Source of the DNA: Amorphophallus konjac
Lineage: Eukaryota; Streptophyta; Magnoliopsida; Alismatales; Araceae
NCBI GenBank assembly: GCA_022559845.1
Contig: CM040118.1
Span: forward strand, 232,237,224-232,301,223
DNA length: 64,000 nucleotides
Direction: 5' to 3'
Made by a program: the position numbers and the translations under genes
Shown here: positions 11,624 through 23,996 of the stretch, one piece after another
Numbering within the stretch: the first letter of the stretch is position 1
How the letters are laid out: each line of letters opens with the position of its first letter
The notes under the pieces: model-generated
The model's database searches: none
Told to the model about the DNA's origin: nothing
What the model saw: only the letters and a program-made list of their open reading frames with translations

Positions 11624-12176
11624 CTTTCATTGTGGCATGCTTGGTCACACTGTACATGACTGTCTCACCTTGAAAAATGATGAACTAAGAGCAGGAAAGG
11701 ATTCAAGAATTACTGCTGAAATCAAGGGCAAAAGACAGGTCAACTATGGCAAAGGAAGTATGCAGCAAAACTATGCACTGAACCGCATGGGGAATCAGAA
11801 GAGTCGACACTTCCATTCGGATAGGACGACACTCCCCATGGTCTTCAATAGAAATCACCTTCCTTGCTGCTACCACTATGGAAAGATTGGCCACACAGTC
11901 TAGGACTGCTGGCGACTGAGAGGTAGGAGCTACTCTCATGATCAACATAACAGTATATATGCTCACTCGCAATGGAACAATGCACATGTGCACAGAAAAA
12001 ATGGTAAACACCCTGTGCGTTGCTTCTATTGTGGTGAATCTGGACATACATCCAATTATTGTCCCTGGATGATAGTGGGTAACCAGAAGGCAGCAAAGAA
12101 AAGAAGATCAATTGCTAGAACTGCTGCTAACCAACATGGACCCAAGCAAGCTTGGTTATCTAAAAATTTCAAATGA
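11624..12176 (+). pseudogene. gag: A gag, zinc-knuckle C-terminus
   Basis: Continuation of A gag after removal of C and one ctttc copy. Three CCHC-type knuckles: FHCGMLGHTVHDC (first Cys replaced by Tyr at the insertion site), CYHYGKIGHTV-stop-DC (TAG at 11901-11903) and CFYCGESGHTSNYC. It ends GPKQAWLSKNFK and a stop. The same GPKxxWV ending closes G gag and, in the pol-bearing element F, occurs as GPKCIWVPK just before protease. So the ORF stops where pol would begin. Confidence 0.8.
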
Positions 12177-12192
12177 GAATTTTGAATGTAGG

Positions 12193-12243
12193 GTGCCTTG
12201 GAGCTGAACAATGGATGGTCAAAGGAATAAATGCTCAAGGCAC
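12193..12243 (+). other. Stem-loop just downstream of A gag stop
   Basis: GTGCCTTG (12193-12200) pairs with CAAGGCAC (12236-12243), 8 bp, 35-base loop. The counterpart in G has a 9-bp stem with different loop sequence. Confidence 0.6.
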
Positions 12244-13897
12244 AGGTATGTAAATAATTTTTATGTGTTCAACCTTTGCATGATAGGCTTGCATTGTAGT
12301 CATTGCATTATAAAGTGGTCTTGTTATCAATAAATCATGCAAGAAACTGTCTCCCTGAACTGCTGAAAAAACCCCCATGGTGTGAGATGAACATCTAAGC
12401 TAGATTACCTGCTTTCACCGGGTTGACCTCTGGTATATCAAATGGTGTTTGTACCATAGATCAGTTAATTCAGCTTTGCAATCCATGAAAAATTTGTCAT
12501 GTTGATAAAATCAAATTGATGATTGAGTTGCTGATTGATCCTTTCTATCATTTGACAGTCATGTGAACCTCTTGCTTAGCATTCATGATCATTATTACTG
12601 ATGATGCCTTCCATGGCTGCATATATCTCAAATCATCACCCTCACGGACAAATAACATGCTGATTGTTTGTCTCAACTTCCATGAGCATTGGACAGAGGG
12701 GGAGTATAAGAGTTTGCACCTAAGGGTAGAAATGCATTACATATGGATGTGTTGTAGTCCTTGAGCATCAACTTGAAATTTCATGCCATATCATGCATTT
12801 CATGATCAAGGGACCCAACTCTGCATGACCTCTTAGTATATAAAATGGTAAGCTGGGAGAAGGACAAATCACTTCTATCTGGAAACCCACATCATGCGTG
12901 AGGTGGTCTTAAGACTTCAGTTCTCCGCCAGGTACCAAAGGTCAACCCATCATTAGAACAGTCTAGATGTTCATATGAATAATTCATCAAATTCCCTGCA
13001 TTGATTCCATTACATGTGATGCACTCAGTATTCAGACACTCAATGCACAAAGTCAGGGGGAGTTCATGCTTTTCATGGTTTACCAACTTGCATGTCTATT
13101 TAGAATGTATTTCAGACAATCCATGATTGCATCATATTGTGGTCTCATACATTCAATGTTAAAAAGGATCCAAAATGGCATCATTTTTCATGCATCATGT
13201 GTTCACTTAAAACATAGGTTGCATACTCCATGCACATGCTCAGGGGGAGTTTATTCTTCTTGAAAATCCGTCAAAACTCTGTCATACAGTCAAACAGGTC
13301 GACCTCTCTGTTCAGCATGGCTGAAAAATGCCTCCTACCTCAGCTCAGGTGTCGACACCATCTGGTGCAAGTGTCGACACTTCCTTGCATATGCTGTATA
13401 TATCTCATTCATACCAATCTGAGCTCAATCCATAACCAAAGGGGGAGTGTTCATCATCTATTCTTGCTTACTACTCATTCAACACTCTATTTTTTATACC
13501 AAGCCACTGCACCATATTACTAAAATCCTTTTGTGGTTCAACTTGAGATTCAAATCACCTGAACTTCTTGGAGGATTCTCTATCTGTTATTAAGATTATA
13601 TATCAGAGTAAATCTTCAAGAAGAATATTCCTTTATAGAGATTTGTGACGGCCTCGAACATGAATGATTTTGGTTTAACGTTAATGATTTCTTATGTCTT
13701 GAAGTCTAAATATCTTGAAAATGTTTATGTTCGGGCTTAATAGACTTAAACTAGTTTCTCATGATTGTTGACCGGTTATGCCTTTTTAAATCTGAAAGTT
13801 TATTTTAAGTACAAGGCTTTTATGATCGAGAAACTTCTGTCTAAGTATTGTTTTTAAACAATCTGATTTTGTGAGATTCCTAATGGCAAAAATCATC

Positions 13898-14100
13898 AGA
13901 GCAATGACATTGTCTCATTGAGAAATATATCTCCTCATAAAGAAATTGAGGTTAGATATGTCATGAAGTGCCCTTGTTAACTCTACAATGTTATAAAAAG
14001 AAAAATCAAGGCAAAGCAATGGCCTAGTTGCTGAGAAATATGTTTCCTCATCAAGGAAATGAGGTCCGATATGTCATGAGGTGACATTGCTATCTCTGTT
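13898..14100 (+). repeat. Duplicated 90-bp module in A non-coding region
   Basis: Two diverged tandem copies (13898-13985 and 14013-14100) sharing GCAATG, GAGAAATAT, TCCTCAT, GATATGTCATGA. Each can fold on CCTCA...TGAGG. A single related copy is at 47164-47258 in G. Confidence 0.6.
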
Positions 14101-15488
14101 CAATCCGTGGAATGATAGTCAGTCATACCAATTACCTAAGGATACTTGCATTTAAACAACGTGTGTCCTTACGGACATGAGGCATGTACTAGACTTAAAT
14201 GCTCGTAAAAATTTCTCCTGTACTCAATGAATATTATGGTTGAGATTGCAAAAGCTAAATGCACATCTATTGAAATTCTAAAATTCCATCTAGTCTTCAT
14301 GCTTGTTTAATCTCAATACTTTTTAGAGTATCTCTCAAAGGAGCCAATGGAATTGAATGAGTAAGATAAGAGGAGGTTAATCTGACTTTGATATGAATTT
14401 TTGGTTCATCTCTATCAAACTTGAATGCAAATATTTTCATGTGATTCTACTGAGTAGGCCAGGATTCATTAACATTAAACCAATTTAAGAGTAAGGGCTA
14501 GTCCATTCGGGTTCTATAACTAAAAATTCTAAAATTCCATAACTCTGATTTATGAACTTGGTCTCAGGTTAAAGAACCTTCATCTTCTATAAAGACAAGC
14601 GGTCTTTCTATATCCCTTGATCTTTGCCCTCTCTAGACAAATGGTATCAATGCTCCTTGATGACTTCTAACATTAGATATCATAACTTTCCTATCAATTA
14701 ATGTCAGAGCATGCCATTCCTTCTTGAAATATCAAATCTTGATGCTCATTGGTGTTTGCCTTGCATGAGACATATTTGCATCAGTCATTGCTAGCATTGT
14801 TGTGTGTGTATAACTTTATAATCCCTTAGACATAACAACATGAATAATCATCCATGGGCATCTGACATAAGTCCTAACATCATTGGCATTATGGTTAAAA
14901 TTCAACCAGTTTCAATTTTTCATGCATTTAGGTGGATTGCATTCTTCACCTTCGTACACACATATCTTGCATTCTGCATTCCCATGCATTGCATAGAAAA
15001 CCCAAAAAGTCTGAACAATGGAAAACCACTAAAAATCTTCAAAAATCTGAAATCAAAAAATGTGTTCTTTGGCTGCTATATTGCTTCATACTGCTACAAC
15101 CATGTCTTTCAGAAAGGTATCTCAGGTTGCTGCACTTTAAGTTGCTCCCTCCAAGCACTTGGTGTGCAGATAATTTCCAACAATTGGTGTGCTGTAATTT
15201 CCTTAAATCCTACCTTCCTATTTATGCCATATATTCTCTCTAGTGTGATATTTTGATGATGTCAAAGGGGGAGAGATTTGTATGTGTCATTAAAGGAATG
15301 TATAAGGAATAGAGTCTTGAACACTTGCATAAGAATATGTGGGGAGAAAATTATCTGGAGAGAAAATCATTGAATGTCAAAGGTCATTGCGCTTTTATTC
15401 ATGATTACATCCTTTTAATCCTTGACTTTCAATATACTAATAATGACTCAAAGCTGGACATCATAATGACTCATAGTTCATAGTTGCC

Positions 15489-15508
15489 ATCATCAAAAAT
15501 GGGGAGAA
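15489..15508 (+). other. A polypurine tract
   Basis: Catcatcaaaaatggggaga directly before the 3' LTR is the Sirevirus-type plus-strand primer. A second tract, AAAGGGGGAGAGA, lies at 15264-15276. Confidence 0.85.
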
Positions 15509-16510
15509 TGTTGGGCATGTGTATGACATGTGTACTCTATTGTTTTGATGATGTCTGACTATGTATGTTGGGCTTGTGTATAACATACTTTTGTTTCAAT
15601 AATGTTTAACTATGATTCATTAATATAGTTTGACCTAAATTTGATAGCTACAAATACACAGGCATCAAGGTCAAGCCTACATCGGCACAAAGATTGAGAC
15701 ATTAGGCGGCATAAGAATCAAGGCAGAATCATGGTTTCACAAAAATCCATGAAGTCAAGGCAAATGCAACTACTGGAGATGATACACACACTGAAGTATC
15801 ACAAGAGAAGTGTCGACTCCAACAACAGATGTGTCGACACTGCAGCCATTACATAGGGACCAAGAAAGACGTGGTCGGTGCAACTTCTGCTAGCACAAGT
15901 TAAGGTTTTGTCCTGTGCTAAAAAAGGACGGTGCAAGAATCTATTGCAATGAACCAAGGGCTAAGCACTTATAAAGATCAAGGTCGGTGCAACCTCCGGC
16001 CAGCACATAAAAAGATCTGTGCACAGTTGTCATCCATGTGATACAAGGTCGATGCACATTCTTCCTTCAACACTAGAAGGTCCATGCACATATGAAGACA
16101 AAGTCTAAAGCACGTTGATGAAGGTCTGTGCAAATGCTTCCTTCTAACAAGTAAGGTCTGTGCATGTTCACCTTCTGGCAAGACAAGGTCCATGCAAACT
16201 GCTAAAGGTTCACACTCAAATCAAGTCTGAGCATTTCTCAAGGTCCAAGCATCAAGGTCTGAGCATATTCAAGTCAAGATAGGAGCACGCAGTTCCAAAG
16301 CACCATCTACCCAAAGAAGGTCAAAGGAATGTGTCGACCTGTCTCTCTCAAGAGGTCGACACCGTTTGTCTTATAAGAAGCGCTCTATTGACTATTCTAC
16401 TAAGAAGTGTCGACACTTACCTTACAGGAGGTCGACACCATTTGTTCTTCTAGGAAGCGCTCTACTGGCTATCTCACTATGGTGTGTCGACACTTACCTC
16501 GCAGGAGGTC
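15509..16510 (+). repeat. A 3' LTR, first part
   Basis: Matches 454 onward of the 5' LTR with scattered differences; interrupted after aggtc (16506-16510) by B. Confidence 0.9.
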
Positions 16511-16620
16511 TGTAGCAACCCTGGAAAAAAATAATATTTTTAAATAAATCAAATTAAAATAAAAGATAAGTAAATAGATGATGAAAGCCTAAACGAATAA
16601 GAATAAGACAGAATGGAAAT

Positions 16621-17857
16621 AACGCCTTTGGTCAAGGCGCTACTTCATTAAGAAACGCCTCTAGGTAAGGCGCTAATTAAAAAGGGATGCCCAAACAACA
16701 AGGCGTCAATTATCAAACGGCCCAAAAGGGAAGTAAATGTAACGCCCTCCACCTGGGCGCGTTTTATACAATAAACGACGCTTGACAAGACGTCAATTTA
16801 AATTAATGCCCTCGCTTAAGACGTTAATTCAGTTCGAGTTTCGTTCGACCCAGGAGACCATCCAGGGCATGTTCTGGATAACTACGACAAAGATGAAATA
16901 TGGTAAGGACTCTATCATGGAAGTATTACTTCCAATACAACTCTAACCCTATTAGGATCCCCAAAATCTTATAAATATCCTGCTACTCGACCCAGACCGC
17001 TGTTTGGCGTTCTATGTTGCTGTTGTCGATAGTGAAGAACCGGTAATGTTCTTCCTCTTTTTCTTTTACCTTAGGTTATATGATTAATGATCTTCATTAT
17101 TTCTTCTGTAGGAAGTCTGCAGTAACTCTCTGTCGAAGTGAAGAACGTGAGGTTCTTCATCCTCTTCTTCTTCCTCTTCTGGTGATCAGAAGACTCTGTT
17201 ACAAACAGAGTATCGTTTGTCTTCACGAATCTTCACGTTTCTTCTTCCAGATATTAATCAAGGTAGGTTTTCTCAAGATCGTAGCCCAAACTAGCTTAAT
17301 ATCTTAATAATATCTTCTGTCATACATGCATATAGTTTTATTGTGGTTTCAGATGTTTCTATGCAATTTTTAAAGCAACGCCCTTGACCAGGGCGCTAAT
17401 TTCAAATAAGCGACCCACACCAGGGCACTAATTCTTGTTTTGACGCCCTACCTAGGAGTCGTCAATTTCATATAAATTGATATTTACCCATGTTTAAAAT
17501 TCTATATCTATGAAACCATGAACCTAATCTAATGCATGCTCATCCTGATTGAATCCTGCTATTTTTCTGGTCCTGACCATGTACCTATTTCCTGAAAAAT
17601 TTAATATCTGAAATTTGGAAAATTATTTAATTAACGATCTGCACAAAGGCATTTCTTATTGAACCGACACCCCAGATCAGGGCGTAAATTGAAAGGTAAC
17701 GCCCCTGACTAGGGCGCGTTTTTGTTAAATTCCATAATATTGGAAATTTTGGTAAAATAGAAATAAAGACTGGACGACTGCTGTATACGTCGTCAAATTG
17801 TGAATAAACGCCCCTGAGTAAGGCGTTAATTGGATAATTAATGACTTAGCTTAAGTC
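16621..17857 (+). repeat. Array of quasi-palindromes in B LTR
   Basis: About 15 units, each a short stem-loop followed by TAATT, CAATT or GTTTT. Examples: CGCCTT/AAGGCG (16623-16639), CGCCT/AGGCG (16656-16672), CGCCC/GGGCG (16743-16759), CGCCCT/AGGGCG (17379-17395), GACGAC/GTCGTC (17773-17794), AACGCC/GGCGTT (17807-17827), GACTTA/TAAGTC (17843-17857). Arms differ between units but stay complementary. The array flanks the TATA box on both sides and is repeated in the 3' LTR (24107-25330). Confidence 0.75.
16970..16977 (+). promoter_or_regulatory. B LTR TATA box
   Basis: TATAAATA in an otherwise mixed context, 460 bases into the LTR, followed by CTACTCGACCCAGACC; the same site is present in the 3' LTR near 24458. 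Confidence 0.6.
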
Positions 17858-17905
17858 GCTATTTTCTGTATTACTGTTTTACACTGATTACTGTCAACCG
17901 AAGGG

Positions 17906-17906
<1 letters not shown>

Positions 17907-17969
<63 letters not shown>
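17907..17969 (+). repeat. (TA)n microsatellite in B 5' LTR
   Basis: About 31 TA units followed by a few CTATATCT steps; the 3' LTR has a pure tract at 25377-25441. Confidence 0.95.
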
Positions 17970-17971
<2 letters not shown>

Positions 17972-19404
17972 ATATCTATATCGGCACTATATTTCCACTC
18001 CATAAATATAGTCCCATGTTTCATGATGTTTTTATCGCACTACCCTCAATTCTCATTGACATACAAGCTCTCCATTGGACATTCCGTTCCTTTGGACTAG
18101 CGAGTTAGTCATAGAGACCTCCGTAAGTCTTCTCGCAGCCTTGGATTCCCTCAAGGCCGACTGAGCTGGTTGTACCATAAAAATCCATTACACTATTTTG
18201 CCATGTCACTCTATAGAAACATGGTATACCGGCCCTCATGTTATGCAAAGTGTGTATCATGAGAATTCTCTTAATGGGATGAGGTTATCATGCCGTTGTT
18301 ATGCTGTTCTTGTATACCCCAATTCTATATCAACATTGTTATGATGTTCTTGTGGACCCCAATTCTACATCAATATGATGTTCTTGTGGACCCCAATTCT
18401 ATATAAAGAATGTCCATACTTACTTATCGTGGTACCCAAGTTAGGGAACCAATTCCACCTAGTTTTATTGATAATCGTGATTGTACCGTTATTATCGTCT
18501 ATCTATGTCAAGTTCCATATTTTGGACTCTATTCTATCAAAGTTTATCCTACATGTCTATAAGCTTATTCTTGAAATTCCATATTGGCTATACACAAAAG
18601 TGGATGTTAAAATACAGGATTAATGCCTGCGCATATAGGGCCCGATCTAGTCCTGGGAGGAGCACCCGAAAGTACTTGTGCCCATGGGAGTTGATTGATC
18701 ATAGTATTGGCATTATACCGAAGTGCATGACTAGCTTGATTGAACATTCCACAAATCTTGTACTTGTACTTGACTTGATATTACATGACTTGCGTGACCC
18801 GAAAAAGGGTAATTTCATACTTGCGTGCTTGAACGTGATAGCCAAATTCCAACATGACATGATGAATACACCTGCTTGAATATCTTGATAGCTTTTGATA
18901 TAAGTTCTTGAAAGTTCATGACTAGTTCTCGTCGCTATCTTATTGTTATACACTCTCTCTATCTTTTCGTTTTATGTGAGCATGCATAGCTATAGTGCAT
19001 TCATGAAAGATGTAATTACTTAAACCCATTGCTAGTTCTTGAGATATAATTTCCTACTGAGCGTTCGCTCACTTAGTGTTTCCCTACTTTTCAGGTAAGT
19101 CCGGCGATGAGGGAACTCAAACGGATGGGGAAAATCAAGAGTGAAAGAGATAGAGCTTCTTCCGTGTTATCTAGTCTTTTTCATATTTTCTTGAGTCAAC
19201 CTTGTATTTTTCCTTTATTTTAGTTAGTACTTCAAGGGTTTGTAATAGACATGTTCTTATGAAGGAATAAAGGATTGGGTTATCTTTACTTTTGTGCATC
19301 TCTGATTTTGGTGTCGAATACACTAATACTCTGATTGACATGATTGATATAAACTCGTCACGCATCTCCGGGTATCTTCCGCTCTCGGGGCATGACAGTT
19401 TTTG

Positions 19405-19416
19405 TGGTATCAGAGC
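19405..19416 (+). other. B primer-binding site (initiator tRNA-Met)
   Basis: TGGTATCAGAGC eight bases after the LTR end at 19397. Confidence 0.9.
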
Positions 19417-19569
19417 ATAGGGTATTCAATCCCTAGGAAACCCAAGTCCAAGGATAGGTTCAAACCTTTAACCAGTGAGATTGGGTAGAACCAAGGGTTA
19501 AAGTTAACATAAAAATGCTAGCTTCTAAATGAGATCACGTATTAATCTAGTTATTGTAATTGTAGGACG

Positions 19570-20541
19570 ATGGCTGTCGAACGTGCTCAGTGGCGCAACA
19601 TGCAGCGTACACTTCAAGGCATGACTCAGGTGCTGCAACAAGTAGCACAAGGAGGTGCACAACGAGCCGGAAGTCTCCACCAAGTCTTTAAAAACATGAA
19701 CCCGCCTAAATTCACGGGTTCTACTGATCCGGACGACGCAGAGCACTGGATCAGGGAGACGGAACGTATATTTCATGTTATGCAGTGCACGGATCAAGAT
19801 AAAGTCTTATTCGCTACCTTTCAGTTGGAAAGGGATGCCCGATGCTGGTGGGAATCAATAGAAGCTACTTTAAATCAAGACCAAGTTACTTGGGAAGAAT
19901 TCGTTGAACATTTCAACGCTAAATATTTTTCGGACCGAGTATAGGAAAAGAAAGTTGCAGAATTTGCTGCACTGAAGCAACGGTCCTTGACAGTGGCCGA
20001 GTACGAGGCCCAATTTTCTAGATTATCTCGGTATGCTAAGCACTTAGTTAGCACCGAGAAGATGAAAGCTAGGAGGTTCCTAAATGGGCTCAGGCCCCAA
20101 TATATCACCCAGCTGGTGCCAATGGATATCCAGGTCTACTCAGAAATTGTGCGCCGAGCTCAGCTATTAGAAGACGCCATGGAACTATCTGATAGAATCC
20201 GTGGGAAGGACAAGAAAGAACAAGTTACAAGTTCGGGTTCCTTTAAACCCAACTTCAAGAAGAGGCCTAGCAATGGAGGTACTTCCTCACAAGATCAGAA
20301 GTTTAAGAAGACCAAGCCCTTCTCCATCACCACTACCCCATCAAATATAGTGTGCAAGCATTGTGACAAGGCGGGCCATAGAGCAGAAGAATGCTGGAGG
20401 AAACTAGGAGCATGTCTCCGCTGTGGGAGTCGCGATCATCGAATTCCCGATTGCCCATTACTTAATGATCAAGCCGGGGACGGGAAGTGCCCAGTAACCA
20501 AGAATGCTCATCTTCATGCAATTAAGGAGACCGAACAAGAA
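19570..20541 (+). pseudogene. gag: B gag
   Basis: Starts MAVERAQWRNMQRTLQGM, then capsid motifs NPPKFTGSTDPDDAEHWI and FATFQLERDARCWWES. A TAG at 19942-19944 replaces what is probably CAG; the frame resumes [11 protein letters not shown] and [17 protein letters not shown]. Two knuckles close it: [14 protein letters not shown] and [14 protein letters not shown]. Length and layout fit Tekay Gag. It would form the particle and bind RNA; this copy is interrupted. Confidence 0.9.
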
Positions 20542-22371
20542 GAAGAAGGCGGACTAGTAGAAGGTACATTGAAAGTTTGTTCCAAGTCTGCATATGTCTT
20601 AATTGATACTGGTGCTTCACATTCAATTGTTTCCAAGAAGTTCGCTGATCCGTTACCCCTAGAACCGGAATGGATAAAATTAGTCTTGTATACTCCTCTA
20701 GGAAACGAGACTGATATTACACACCATTACCAGAACTGTGAAGTATTGGTTCATGGTAAGAATCTCCCTATTGATCTTATATTTTTAGATCTAAAGGAGT
20801 ATGATGTCATACTAGGAGCGGATTGGTTATCTAAATATCAGGCAACGGTCGATTGCCGCAATAGCAAGGTTACTTTCGAGGAATTTCCAGAACTGATCTT
20901 TACTAGCCCCAACAGGCGAAGCAAAACCCCTCTTATTTCGGCTCTCCGAGCTAGCAAGCTCATCAGGAAAGGATGTGTATCTTTCCTTGCATTCGTCACG
21001 ATTAAGGAGGCTAAGGAAACTAAGATAGAAGACATTCCGGTGGTACAAGAATTTCCGAACGTATTTCCGGAAGATTTGCCTGGATTACCCCCACAAAGAG
21101 AAGTGGCCTTCACCATCGATTTAGTTCCTGGTGCGGGTCCAATTTCTAAGGCACCGTATAGAATGTCACCTGCTGAACTCAAGGAGTTAAAGGAGCAATT
21201 GATGGAACTCATTAAGAAAGGATTCATAAGACCAAGTACTTCCCCATGGGGAGCGCCTGTATTATTTGTAAAGAAGAAAGATGGATCCAGGAGGTTATGC
21301 ATCGACTATCGACAGTTGAATCATCTCACTATCAAGAACAAGTATCCACTACCGAGAATCGATGAGTTGTTTGATCAAATTTTGGGATCCAAGCACTTTT
21401 CCAAAATTGATCTTAGGTCGGGATATCATTAGTTAAGAATCAAGGATGAGGACATTCGTAAGACTGCATTCAGAAGCAGGTACGGCCATTATGAATTTGT
21501 TGTTATGCCTTTCGGACTAACGAATGCCCCTGCTGCCTTTATGCAGTTAATGAATAGTATATTCAGGCCTTATTTGGATCAATTCGTGGTGGTCTTTATT
21601 GATGATATATTGATTTATTTCGAGACCAAGGAAGAGCATGAGGAGCATTTAAGGATTGCATTACAAATATTGAGGGCAAACCAATTATATGTAAAACTCA
21701 GCAAGTGTGAATTCTGGCTTGAGGAAGTGACTTTTCTCGGACATGTTATATCAAAGGATGGCTTATCAGTAGATCCATCAAAAGTTGAAGCTGTAAGAAA
21801 TTGGGAAAGACCGACCAATGCTAGCGAAATCCGAAGTTTCTTAGGTCTTGCTGGCTATTACAGGCGATTCATCAAAGATTTCTCTAAGATCGCCGCACCA
21901 CTTACGAGGTTAACTCGCAAGGAGATCCGTTACGAATGGAGTGAGGAATGTGAAAGAAGCTTCCAAACTCTCAAGGATCATCTTACTACAGCTCCTGTCT
22001 TAGCTTTACCAATGGAAGGAGAGAAATTCGAGGTATACACTGATGCTTCTGGCATTGGCCTCGGATGTGTTCTAATGCAGCAAGGAAAGGTTATAGCTTA
22101 CTCTTCTCGTCAATTAAAGAAGCATGAAGAGAACTATCCCGTCCATGACTTAGAATTAGCCGCGGTAGTATTTGCACTAAAGATCTGGAGGCATTATCTA
22201 TATGGAGTACAGTTTACTGTATACTCCGATCACAAGAGTCTCAAGTATCTTTTCTCTCAAAAGGAACTAAATATGAGGCAAAGGAGTTGGCTAAAATATC
22301 TCAAGGACTTCGACTTCAATATACAATATCATCCCGGAAATGGTAATCATGTAGCAGATGCCCTTAGTTGA
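20542..22371 (+). pseudogene. pol: B protease, reverse transcriptase and RNase H
   Basis: Same frame as gag. Protease: [12 protein letters not shown] (catalytic DTG) and [25 protein letters not shown] linker, [32 protein letters not shown] and the catalytic FIDDILIY. RNase [43 protein letters not shown]. Stops are TAG at 21430-21432 (after SGYH, where Q is usual) and TGA at 22369-22371 (after ADALS, where R is usual). Both fit C-to-T changes. All catalytic residues checked are present. Confidence 0.93.
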
Positions 22372-23922
22372 AAGCCGAGAGCACTGTTAGCCAATTGTAT
22401 GATTCAAGAATGGAAGTTGCTGGAGCAATTCTCTAAGATCAATATAAGCATGGACACGAACTTCAAATGTGTCACATTATCTCATATAAGCATTCATCCA
22501 GACCTATTAACTGAAATACAAGCACTTCAGGATGATGACCCAATATTAGTGGAAATTAAGGGCAAACTAGAAGGATAATCTGATTTCCAATTAGCATCAG
22601 ATAGAAGGTTGTTATTCCAAAACAGGACTTGTATACCGGATTGTCCCGAGTTAAAGAAGAAGATCTTAGATGAAGCTCATAGATCAAGGTACACGATTCA
22701 TCCAGGATCTACCAAAATGTACCAAGATGTGAAAAGAAATTTTTGGTGGCTCAACATGAAAAGGGAAATAGCGGACTACGTGTCGCGCTGTCTCACATGC
22801 CAACAGGTCAAGGCGGAACACCAAAAGCCTGCTGGAAAATTACATCCTCTAGATATTCCCAAATGGAAGTGGGAGAATATTAGTATGGATTTCATCATGG
22901 GTTTATCTAAATCAAAATGAGGACATGATGGAATATGGGTTATTATTGACCGATTGACTAAATCGGCGCATTTCTTGCCAATCAAGAGCCGATGGTCAGT
23001 CGATGTGTTGGCTGCATTATACATCAAGGACATAGTCAGATTACACGGTATTCCTATTTCAATCGTGTCTGACAGAGATCCCCATTTTACTTCTCATTTT
23101 TGGAAGGGACTACAACATTCGTTGGGAACGAGGCTTAACTTTAGTACAGCTTTTCATCCTCAAACGGATGGTCAGACCGAGAGAACTAATCAGGTGGTTG
23201 AAGATATGCTCAGAGCTTGCATCATTGATTTCGATGGAATCTGGCATGATCACTTGCCATTGGTGGAATTTGCATACAATAATAGCTACCAGGCAAGTAT
23301 ACAAATGGCACCTTTCGAAGCCTTATACGGAAGGAGTTGCCGATCACCCTTATGCTGGGACGAAGTTGGAGAGAAACAACTATTAGGACCAGACATGGTA
23401 AGGGATACCACTGAGAAGATACAATCGATTAGAGAAAGACTGCAAGTTGCTCAGTCTAGGCAAAAGGCTTATGCCGATATAAGAAGGAGAGATCTTGAAT
23501 TCCAAGTTGGACATCATGTATTTCTCAAGATATCGCCTGGACGTGGCATACGGAGATTTGGTGTTAAGGGCAAGCTTACACCAAGATTTATCGGACCCTT
23601 CGAGATACTGGAAAGAGTTGGCGAGGTTACTTATCACATCGCATTGCCTCCTCAATTGTCCGAAGTACATAATGTATTCCACATATCTATGTTGAAGAAG
23701 TATGTGCACGATCCATCGCATATTATTGAACATGGAGAGTTAGTTATCCAGCAGGATCTCACATATGAACAGAAGCCCATAAAGATACTAGATCGTGAAA
23801 TACGTACCCTAAGGAATAAGGTTATTCCCATGCTAAAGGTACAATGGAATAAGAGTTCCGAGCATGAAGCCACATGGGAGACCGAGGAATCCATGAGGAA
23901 ACGATTCCCAGAATTATTTTAA
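22372..23922 (+). pseudogene. pol: B integrase with Tekay-type chromodomain
   Basis: Frame continues after the RNase H stop, with further stops TAA near 22576 and TGA at 22918-22920. The zinc-binding part has IHPGSTKMY and CLTCQQVK. The core has ISMDF, IVSDRDPHF and TDGQTERTNQ, so D, D and E are kept. Then come YNNSYQASIQMAPFEALYG, GPFEILERVG, VFHISMLKKYV, and a divergent chromodomain (KILDREIRTLRNKVIP, VQWNKSSEHEATWE, RFPELF) typical of Tekay. Integrase would insert the cDNA, guided by the chromodomain. Confidence 0.93.
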
Positions 23923-23983
23923 AGGTATATGTTCTACACTCTCCACTTATATATACTATTGAATTTGGGGACCAAATTGTTTT

Positions 23984-23996
23984 AAGTGGGGGAGGG
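23984..23996 (+). other. B polypurine tract
   Basis: AAGTGGGGGAGGG immediately before TGTAGCAACCC of the 3' LTR. Confidence 0.9.

Larger units (their letters stand above)
12177..15488 (+). other. A non-coding region between gag and 3' LTR
   Basis: About 3.3 kb with no ORF I can assign, in the place of pol. It has a stem-loop just after gag (12193-12243), several extra PPT-like GGGGGAGT tracts (12696, 13053, 13243, 13441, 15267) and blocks shared with the equivalent region of G: CTGGTATATCAAATGGT at 12430-12446, a block of about 50 bp ending CTCCGCC at 12892-12930, and a duplicated 90-bp module. Multiple PPTs are a known Sirevirus feature. Confidence 0.75.
16511..19397 (+). repeat. B 5' LTR
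   Basis: Contains the hairpin array, a TATA box, a (TA)n tract and, near the 3' end, the conserved CTACTGAGCGTTCGCTCAC hairpin (19050-19075) also seen in H and J. The 3' copy is 23997-26857. ORFs inside it (for example 18481-18879) overlap this non-coding LTR and have no family motifs. Confidence 0.95.

Noticed and set aside
18481..18879. 132-residue ORF present in both B LTRs (also 25941-26339)
   Set aside because: It overlaps the conserved non-coding Tekay LTR block shared with J, where the frame is not kept.
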